A DNA stretch of 64,000 nucleotides from Ophioderma brevispina (lineage: Eukaryota > Echinodermata > Ophiuroidea > Amphilepidida > Ophiodermatidae), in NCBI GenBank assembly GCA_023653785.1, contig JAMKCH010001590.1, positions 1 to 64,000 on the forward strand, in the 5' to 3' direction. The notes under the pieces were generated by a model. It worked only from the letters and a program-made list of their open reading frames with translations, ran no database searches and had not been told where the DNA came from. Both the position numbers and the translations under genes were made by a program. This document shows, one piece after another, positions 57,346-64,000 of this stretch. Every line of letters begins with the position of its first letter. Within the stretch, counting starts at the first letter, position 1.

Positions 57346-57939
57346 AATCCTCTCTCCTGCAGCACACCCGGCGCGTCTATAGGCTACTTGCCAGGTGCCA
57401 TGACTATTACCTAAAACCCCAGCCCCAATATGCAGGGCCTAACATAAAAAAAACATGACCAAAATGTCAACCCCTAACGCAAAAAAAAACACAAAAATAC
57501 GTCCTCAAGTAGGCACAAAAAATTATAATATGTTAAAAAAAAAAAAAAAAAAAAAACACTTGCCCTCACCCAAACGTCCACCCCCCCTTGAAGTCTAATG
57601 TGCTCCGCTTACCAACCAGCCAAAAAAAAAATAGATCTTCTGCGATCACTTTTTTTAGGACGCTTGTCCCTTGCTATATAATTCTTATCTTTACACTTTA
57701 CTTGACCTTCTCGTCCTTCATATCAAACTTCACCTTGCCTCGGCGTTGAACTGTTTACTCACTGTTATATTGATATATACTTTATATACTTAATAAATCC
57801 GAATCATTGTCCTGAAACCATGACTCTTTCCCATTCGCAGGCGCACTTCATATAAGTGATGTTAACATTTCCCCTCAACTACAGTGGTAACACAGAGTTT
57901 GACTTACCATTGACATAAAAATGTCCAGCTCTTCTACAC
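57346..57939. other. Unassigned sequence with poly-A
   Basis: A-runs at 57480-57490 and 57533-57556 (about 22 A) are surrounded by sequence that may be a decayed retroposon. No coding evidence. Confidence 0.4.
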
Positions 57940-58109
57940 CGCTGCTTCTCGCGAAGGGGGGATCCCCCTCCCGCGACACACCCCTCCAATACGCGCGCCG
58001 CTCCCGGCGTGCCGTGGCGTGGTATTTCGCTGACGCCACCCCAAAATCCCAGCAAAATTAAAAAATTTTTCTTGCACCCCCCCTCCAATGAGGTCTGGAT
58101 CCGCCCCTG
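57940..58109. repeat. GC-rich repeat fragment ending CTGGATCCGCCCCTGG
   Basis: Contains CGCCACCCCAAAATCCC, then a C-run and CTGGATCCGCCCCTGG at 58094-58109. The composition contrasts with the flanks. It is probably one arm of the element family at 35063-35243. Confidence 0.5.
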
Positions 58110-59204
58110 GTAGTGTGTATGAGCTTGAGTCCGTTTACTATTGATTTCCATTGATCTAGGTCGTCTCATGGGTAGGAAGTTGGCCTTTCTCTTTAGGTAG
58201 GTACCGGCATACAGGAATTAGAGACAGACCTGTTGACCTTTTGCGCCTTACTTACCCTGTCTCAGCCCACTATATTCATTTTCTATGAGGTCAGGAAAGG
58301 CTGCCGTCATGCGTCTGACATCTAGGTAACTTTGACACACAACACTAAGAGGCAAGCAACAAGTACATTACACTGTCAACCTGCAAGACATTTTTGTAAT
58401 TTGTAGTATTTAAAATAAGCATGCCATGCTGATTGTTTGAAAGGGCAGCAGGGAGGGCGTCCAGAATCCAATTCAACGTTGCCATTGTATAACACGTAAA
58501 AGCGATCTGGACAAAACTGAATTTATATGTTTGTCAAGGAATATTTCTTATTCGGCAAAACGCGTTTGAGTTAAGAAGCAACTCCACTGGCAGGGTTATT
58601 TCTGAATTTGTTTGTAGGAATAACAAACAGGACGAGGTCGTATGGGTCATGGGAACACCCAATGACAGAACGCACATCAAAGTCAACCCAAATTTGTTTT
58701 TTTGTTTGCACTCGAAAAAGAAAAAAAAACATATTGCTGTAATTTTTTGACATTTGGTGATGGGTCTATAATGAATGAGGCTTGGCCGCCAGCCGAAAGG
58801 CAGCTACATAGCAGTACTAAGATCAGTCGGCCGTATGCTTATTAGTCAATTGAGAAGAAAATAGAGTCATCCTGGAAAGGCACATATTTAACATTTTAAC
58901 ACTCAGCACCCATAAAGGCTGCAAGAGTTGTTAAAGGGAGATGACCTGTTTTCATTTTATAGAGTTTTCATCTTGATATGGGGGGTGGTGGTTAAGCGGC
59001 ATTTTTGATATTCGTATCCACTCCTCTCCCCTCCATTGACTCTGTCTATAAATTAAAGGCCTAATTAGAGTTTTTTCCATATCTTTCAGTTATAAATGCA
59101 CACACACTTACCAAATATAACTCTCCATATAGCATGGATAGGACGGGTACATGGTCCTGGCAAAAAAATGTACCACATTAGAATTATTATGATTAGACTA
59201 GACT
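58110..59204. other. Unassigned sequence
   Basis: No repeat or exon recognised. Confidence 0.45.
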
Positions 59205-59290
59205 AAAGCTCTTCTTAGGGCGGAATAAGCAAGCAATCCTTGTAATCCTTTTGATCCTCTTATAGAAGTTTTCATGCTAGGCTAATTTCT
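59205..59290 (+). repeat. Repeat matching 21141-21245 in inverse orientation
   Basis: CAATCCTTGTAATCCTTTTG, ATCCTCTTATAGAAG, then TTTTCATGCTAGG. This is the second copy of a small family. Confidence 0.65.
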
Positions 59291-59780
59291 TCATGATGTC
59301 TTACATAGAGGATGAACCAAAAATGTTGATAAACAAAATAACAACTGCCTTTTTGTCCTTATCCTGGATAGCATAACAACCCATCAAAACTGAAATTAAT
59401 ACCTGATTTGCTACTTATTTGAAGCAACTTCCTTGCCACAAATGTGTGCCACAGCAAATCCATATAGGTCAACAACCTTGCAAATCCCAATTCTCACCGC
59501 CAATTTAAAAAAAAAAAGCTATTTTAAAAAAATCTATTAAATCCGCTTCGTTTATGCACCCAATGTTGAAGTATTTTATTTTACAATCTTGGAGAAAAAC
59601 AGGATCTCTTTTGTTATTGACAAACTGATCTTCTGACAACGCTTTATGTACGTAATGCCTGGTATGAAACACTAAAATTAAGAAAGTCTAAAAGGGGTAT
59701 ATTTTCTAAAATTAGAGCTTAATGCATTTTTTGGTGTCATATTCCATATCAAAAAACTTGAAAGCAAAAACATAAACAAC
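59291..59780. other. Unassigned sequence
   Basis: AT-rich. No feature recognised. Confidence 0.45.
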
Positions 59781-59935
59781 TTAATTTGTGGGTCTCGACT
59801 ATTCAAAGAATTGAGTTTGTTTTTTTTGGTGAGCTGTGGGCTGCTTGTTGACCCACACACATGTACACAACAAGAGGACATGCACAACCAGAATGCAGAA
59901 GTGGTCGCTGCCAGCTAGGCTGGCGGCCCACAAAA
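59781..59935 (+). mobile_element. Family D repeat, short diverged copy
   Basis: TGTGGGTCTCGAC, ATTCAAAGAATT, GAGCTGTGGGCTGC at the left and GCCAGCTAGGCTGGCGGCCC then ACAAAA at the right. It lacks the DR1 core, like 24058-24208. Confidence 0.75.
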
Positions 59936-60054
59936 CATTAGGGACAGCGGTCCCAGAATGGTCATCTGATTATGGTGGTTAGAAGGTTTTACATTTTAAA
60001 GTCCCATTGATCCAATGAGGTATATTTCGTAATCAGACTGCTGTGCGAGATGTG

Positions 60055-61875
60055 CTGTAGAGGGTAGCTTCATCAAAAGCTCATTTGGCATTATAGGTGG
60101 CTTTTAGTTGGGTCATTTTGGGTCATAGGTTCAGATCACTTCGAACACTAGGCTAGAATGATATGACTTTAATGATGGCTTATCCCAATTTTGAAGATAA
60201 TTTTAAAAAGTTGCGAAAACCAGGGTGCCCCACGAAAAATCCAAAATGGGTGCCGCCAAATTGGCAAAATATTCATATTTTGATCATAACTTGATAGGCT
60301 TTTGTTTAATACACCCTCATTTTGTGGCAATACCCATGTTTTGGCATTGCAAGGAATCAATTATCACCTTTCATCTCGCCACGACTTTTCGTTTTCTCGA
60401 TATTGCAGTTTTAGCTTAAAATTGGACTGCGAGGGCGCTTTCCCAAAAAGTACACATCATATCAAAAGTTTAAAATTTTAACTGGTGAGCCATCATCAGA
60501 ATTGTTGATTCATCATTTCCTGAAGATTAAGCTGTGTAACACTACCATTTTCCTGTGGCATCAATTTAAAATTGGATGAAACACTCTCATTGGAATACAT
60601 GGGTCACAAACTTTCTTATGTGTTGTTTTCAATGGAGGGCATTTTATTACATGAACCCTAACGCGGCCCACACGCATTGAGGTGCCCCACGAACCTTGGT
60701 ACCGTTCGGAAAATGTTCTCCTTCACTCGGCCGTCAACAACTATGTTTTTGTCGCGCAAATGACTTCTCAATGCACCTCATTGCACCTGGACTCTTCCCG
60801 CAAATGACGCGATGTTTCCTCGTTGCATCTGGGACGTCTTTCTAGAAACTTGGACGCGATGTTTCTCGTTGCATCTGGGACGTCTTTCCGAAAATGATGC
60901 GATGTTCTCGTTGCATCTGGACGTCATTCCAGGATGATGCGATGCTTTTTCATTGCATTTCGGAGGGTTTTCCCGCATAAGGCGCAATGCTTCTCATTGC
61001 ATTCGCACGCGAGCTCTGCATTGCACTTGGACGCCTTTTCGTAAAATGACGCGATGTTGCTCGTTGCACTGGGACGTCTTCCGAAATGACGCGATGTTTC
61101 CTCGTTGCATCTGGTACCGTCGTCTGGGAAAATGAGTGATTGCGATGTGTGTCCTCGGTGCAGTGGCGGTGGGGGCGTTAACGACTGTAACGCTACTGTT
61201 AGTCTATCTTGTGCCGTTAAAAACGTCCAAGAGCAATGAAACGTCCAAATTTTGTTTCTCATTGCCATCTGGGCCGTTAAAAAAAAAATATTGCATCTCT
61301 TTGCATCTGGGCCGATGTTCGGCAAAACCACCCGTTCCGGGTTAGGGTAAAAATCCTTCAATTTTAAAACCGCAAACACCACGCAAGTGCAAATTTTCTG
61401 CAAGTGTTCCTAAATAAACTCATGTTTACATCACCATTTTAAATCGGATCCGCATTTTATTGGAAATCGCCCTCCAGAGCTCAAATTTTAATCAAAAACG
61501 GCATTTTCAAGAAAATGACAGGCCATGGTTGAGATGAAAGTTGCATACAATGGATTCCTAATACCCCAAAACTGGGTATTTGCCACCAAAATTAAGGAAA
61601 TTGAACCCAAAAAAATGAGTTATGTCAAAATCAAATTTTTGGCATTTGGCGGCCATTGTGGATTTTTTCAACGGGGCACCCATGGTTTTTCGCACCTTTT
61701 TCATTTTTTCTCGAAAGTGGTATCAGGGTGATTAAATTCATCAAATGAGCCTGTGTTCAAAGTGATTTAAACAATGACCTTCTAATAGCCCACCTCTATT
61801 TGCATACTTGGACTTCTAAATAAAACTGCTTACCGATTATATGGCAATATAAGACCCTAAGTACCCTCTAAGGAA
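60055..61875. mobile_element. Fold-back element with minisatellite centre
   Basis: The left arm (about 60055-60480) and right arm (about 61420-61875) are long, diverged inverted copies. Shared blocks, in order from the outside, are TAGAGGGTA, AGGTGGSYTWTTAG-type, TCACTTYGAACAC, GGGTGCCCC(A/G), AATCCAMAATGG, a GCCGCCAAAT stretch, the ACCCAKKTTTKGG region and CTTTCATCTC. Between them lies a CpG-containing minisatellite (60770-61140). No coding frame was recognised. The layout resembles Foldback-type elements, in which inverted arms enclose short tandem repeats. Confidence 0.72.
60770..61140 (+). repeat. Minisatellite, unit about 40-46 bp, CpG-containing
   Basis: GACGCGATGTTTCTCGTTGC, then ATCTGGGACGTC and TTTCCGAAAAT, repeats with starts at about 60806, 60852, 60897, 60937, 60982, 61047 and 61087. 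Degenerate copies continue to about 61330 (TTGCATCTGGGCCG words). ORFs through it (60924-61403 and 60778-60987, -) are rich in R, C, N and K because of the repeat and are not genes. Confidence 0.85.
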
Positions 61876-62195
61876 CCTTTGACTTCATTTGTTATAAGAT
61901 GCCTTGTCTCACATTTTGCAGGATCAAGTATAACTTGATCTGTCACATGCACTACATAAAATTTTTAGCCAAGTGTATACCACATATGCTCAAGATAGGG
62001 CCCCTGTGACCTCTGAAAAGTCTGAATGACCTTTGACCTCACCTTTTATACATCATAATGCCCCTAGCTAGTTGTCTCAATGTATAACAAGAAGGCAGTA
62101 GGTACCATTTTTGAAGTCTTTGGTATGGCCCGGCCGAAATTCGAAACTGCGACCTCCCTACTACGAGGCAGACGCTCTTACCACCAAGGCAACAC
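61876..62195 (-). mobile_element. tRNA-derived SINE
   Basis: On the minus strand the head (62127-62195) looks like a tRNA gene. An A-box-like TGGTGGTAAGAGC (62174-62186) and a B-box-like GTTTCGAATTT (62137-62147) are correctly spaced, with a GGCCGGGCC end. The body extends to lower coordinates and includes a GAGGTCAAAGGTCATT word (about 62028-62043). Its exact 3' end is unclear because it runs up against the fold-back element. The tRNA part lacks fully paired stems and is not a functional tRNA gene. Confidence 0.6.
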
Positions 62196-62387
62196 ATCGG
62201 TACAAAAATCCTTGCATTGAACGAATCTTTTAAATACTACAACCCACAAAACCTTAAACAGTAATTTGAACCAGGCCCATTACTCACCAAATAAACCAAT
62301 AAACATCCATACATACCCGGGGCTGTATTAAAAAGTCATATTCCCGAAAAAAATAAAAATTTCACTCCAAGATTGCAAAGTTTTCCT
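62196..62387. other. Short unassigned interval
   Basis: No feature recognised. Confidence 0.4.
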
Positions 62388-62391
62388 TTAA

Positions 62392-62907
62392 AGGGATTAG
62401 CAGCAATAATGCAAGAGAATGGAAAATGTTTTTAACTTACAAATCAGGGATAAGTGTGTACAATTCCATATAACTGCTTTAATGTAGAAAAAACCCACCA
62501 AATAGTGATAAAAATTAAGTATTTGAGGAAATAGACATACAGCGACGGCTTCTCAAAATCTGCACTAAACAGCCGATTGTGGTTTACACCAGTACAGAAT
62601 AAACAAAGGTCAATAATGTTTGTGTTTTAAGTCAAACTGTATTGATCATGGTGCACAATATCATGTGTGAAATCTGTGATATTCACAGGGAAAGGGTTTT
62701 TAAGCTCAAGTCAGAATTTTGATACGCACGTATAGAAATGACAGAATCAGATAAAAAGTACTGCCTTGTCTTTAATACACAGATTTCAAGCCAACCACTT
62801 GCAGGTTAATTTTGTTCGCAAATCCATGCCAGTAACAAAAATAAAAAAATATGAATTTTGATGATTTTTCTCTATGTTTTGGATATAGCAAATCGCTGCT
62901 AATCCAT
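62392..62907. mobile_element. TTAA-flanked non-autonomous element, copy 2
   Basis: Starts AGGGATTAGCAGCAATAATG, ends AATCGCTGCTAATCCA, with TTAA on both sides (62388-62391 and 62908-62911). It matches 16741-17267 along its full length with scattered substitutions and small indels. Confidence 0.8.
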
Positions 62908-62911
62908 TTAA

Positions 62912-63126
62912 TTCTGTGTATTTCTAAAAAGACAAAAATGTCCCTTCAAATAGTAGGGGTCTCCATGGGTTAAAATTCGACATTCGTGACATTTTGACAC
63001 TTGGCTTCTTATCCAATGACAGACAATCATTAATCTTGTGACAGCCATGGTTATTTTGTCAACCCAAGTAGACCCCTAATAGTTGGACGAGGTCTTTTTG
63101 CATGAGATGGCACCAAAACAATACGG
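62912..63126. other. Short unassigned interval
   Basis: No feature recognised. Confidence 0.4.
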
Positions 63127-63466
63127 CCCTTTCATGGCAAAATGGCGTAACTTGGGTTAAACCCTTTTGCCTTGAAAGGGCCACCCTGGGCAATGATGCA
63201 TATTGGAATACATTTTTCTTTTTAATGTTCAGCCTAAATAATGCTAATAAAAATTTTTTAAATAAGTACCAAAATAATGCAATGTTTTTGGCAGGATGCC
63301 CTTCAAGGCAAAAGGGTGTTTATGGATACATTTTTCTTTTTAAATGTTGAGTCCTAATAATGCTAAAAATATCTTAAATAAGTATCGCGCATAATGCGAT
63401 TTTTTTTTGCAGATGACCCTTTCAAGCAAAGGTTGTAACTTGAGTTACGCCTTTTGCCATGAAGGG
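63127..63466. mobile_element. Element with hairpin ends and duplicated centre
   Basis: The left end (63127-63180) and right end (63417-63466) are inverted copies of each other, and each end is itself a palindrome (CCCTTTCATGGCAAAA ... TTTTGCCTTGAAAGGG). Between them a unit of about 118 bp is repeated twice: ATACATTTTTCTTTTTAA, then TAATGCTAA and AAATAAGTA, at about 63209 and 63327. It is non-coding. Confidence 0.7.
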
Positions 63467-63728
63467 TCGAATATGCAAACAACCTTGCTATTCTGTGCAC
63501 ACATCTGCAGTTCAAATCTATGAATTTTAGGTTCATATTTATAAGACTTTGTGAATCATTTTTTTTAGGCCTTCGATAGATATGCATAGACTTTTTTGTA
63601 GCAGAAGCTTTAAAATTTGCTTGGAACTCGGTCTAACTGCAAGACCATGCTTTTTCAAAACTTAAATTTCATCGCTTTTAATCCTTTGTTTTAATCACCC
63701 TTTCACATCATATTAAACCAACTTAGGT
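63467..63728. other. Short unassigned interval
   Basis: No feature recognised. It would be the upstream side of the transposase fragment. Confidence 0.4.
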
Positions 63729-63968
63729 ATGCAGTTGACATTCCACAACAATAATACATTTTATAATAAAATCAGTTATATTGAACCTCAAATCAGGAAT
63801 TTTCTAGAGCGTCATCTACCAGCTTTTGATGTCTCCTTACAAGAAAGTAACACATTGTTGGCGTTACTTCAATTCCTGACTGTTGGGACCCCATGTAAAA
63901 ATATTCTAGACAATATTTACTACAAAACAGAAACATGTACTCACCATTTGGGAATGCAAGAAGACTAA
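63729..63968 (+). CDS. PIF/Harbinger-type transposase fragment (N-terminal part)
   Basis: The frame is 79 codons from ATG to TAA. Residues about 10-30 (F-Y-N-K-I-S-Y-I-E-P-Q-I) and 38-60 (L-Q-E-S-N-T-L-L-A-L-L-Q-F-L-T-V-G) follow the pattern of the helical region before the DDE catalytic core in Harbinger/HARBI1 proteins: F-x-x-L-x-x-x-I-x-P-x-I, then S-x-E-x-x-L-L-x-L-x-F-L/Y-x-x-G. The next residues (N-I-L-D-N-I-Y-Y-K-T) sit where the family has the 'I-S-x-x-T/S' helix-turn-helix. No catalytic D, D or E is in the window. It may be the first coding exon of an element or of a domesticated gene, or a truncated relic. The similarity is by eye only. Confidence 0.45.
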   Translation: MQLTFHNNNTFYNKISYIEPQIRNFLERHLPAFDVSLQESNTLLALLQFLTVGTPCKNILDNIYYKTETCTHHLGMQED

Positions 63969-64000
63969 TGATTAGAAAGAAAAACACGATACACTTTAAA

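Noticed and set aside
60924..61403. 159-codon minus-strand ORF with many C and R residues
   Set aside because: Generated by the 40-46-bp minisatellite. The residues repeat with the DNA period.
62127..62195. tRNA gene
   Set aside because: A and B boxes are present, but the stems do not pair well and the sequence continues into a repeat body, so it was called a SINE head instead.

Overview
The window looks like nuclear DNA from a large, intron-rich and repeat-rich marine invertebrate. An echinoderm or hemichordate is my best guess, but nothing in the sequence fixes the species. It is AT-rich. No intact long gene is present: the longest open frames (157 and 177 codons) lie in low-complexity or unrecognised sequence. 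There are no rRNA genes, no bacterial operon structure and no CRISPR. What can be supported is (a) a few exon-sized coding pieces bounded by good splice signals and (b) a dense collection of transposon remnants, miniature inverted-repeat elements, tandem repeats and low-complexity tracts.

Coding evidence is sparse. On the minus strand there is a probable discoidin-like exon (6267-6468), a possible membrane-segment exon (10235-10291), two tandem copies of a terminal exon at 30074-30322 and 30391-30534, a 66-nt internal exon (34490-34555) and a terminal exon ending in a basic tail (39997-40164). On the plus strand there is a cysteine-rich candidate (852-986) and a two-part candidate (2152-2433). 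At the right edge is a piece of PIF/Harbinger-type transposase (63729-63968). None of the host-like exons can be assigned to a named gene.

Left part (1-18 kb): LINE tail fragments, two adjacent fold-back elements (4.55-5.09 kb), a 190-bp tandem duplication (5.7-6.08 kb), a dispersed inverted family at 5.5 and 10.7-11.1 kb, purine-rich tracts, a 260-bp tandem duplication with G-runs (14.4-14.9 kb), a 14-bp-TIR element carrying nuclear-receptor-like DR1 sites (15.7-16.1 kb) and a TTAA-flanked element (16.74-17.27 kb) with a sister copy at 62.4 kb.

Middle (18-45 kb): a near-pristine 154-bp palindrome with a 6-bp target duplication (18.06-18.22 kb), a TA-flanked Tc1/mariner-like element (18.37-19.27 kb), several small palindromic elements (20.8-23.1 kb), four members of a repeat family ending in TGTGGGCCGC/GCGGCCCACA-type sequence (24-39 kb), and a hAT-type element with an 8-bp target duplication that was itself invaded by a second element (32.74-34.33 kb).

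Right part (45-64 kb): more unassigned AT-rich DNA, a second large DR1-bearing element (49.7-50.5 kb), a T-rich desert (53.7-54.3 kb), a satellite-like array of roughly 245-bp units (56.0-57.3 kb), a fold-back element whose long inverted arms enclose a CpG-containing minisatellite (60.06-61.88 kb), a tRNA-derived SINE head (62.1 kb), and the Harbinger fragment. The most interesting structural points are that two transposon families with different termini share one DR1-rich core, and that the fold-back at 60-62 kb has a minisatellite centre.
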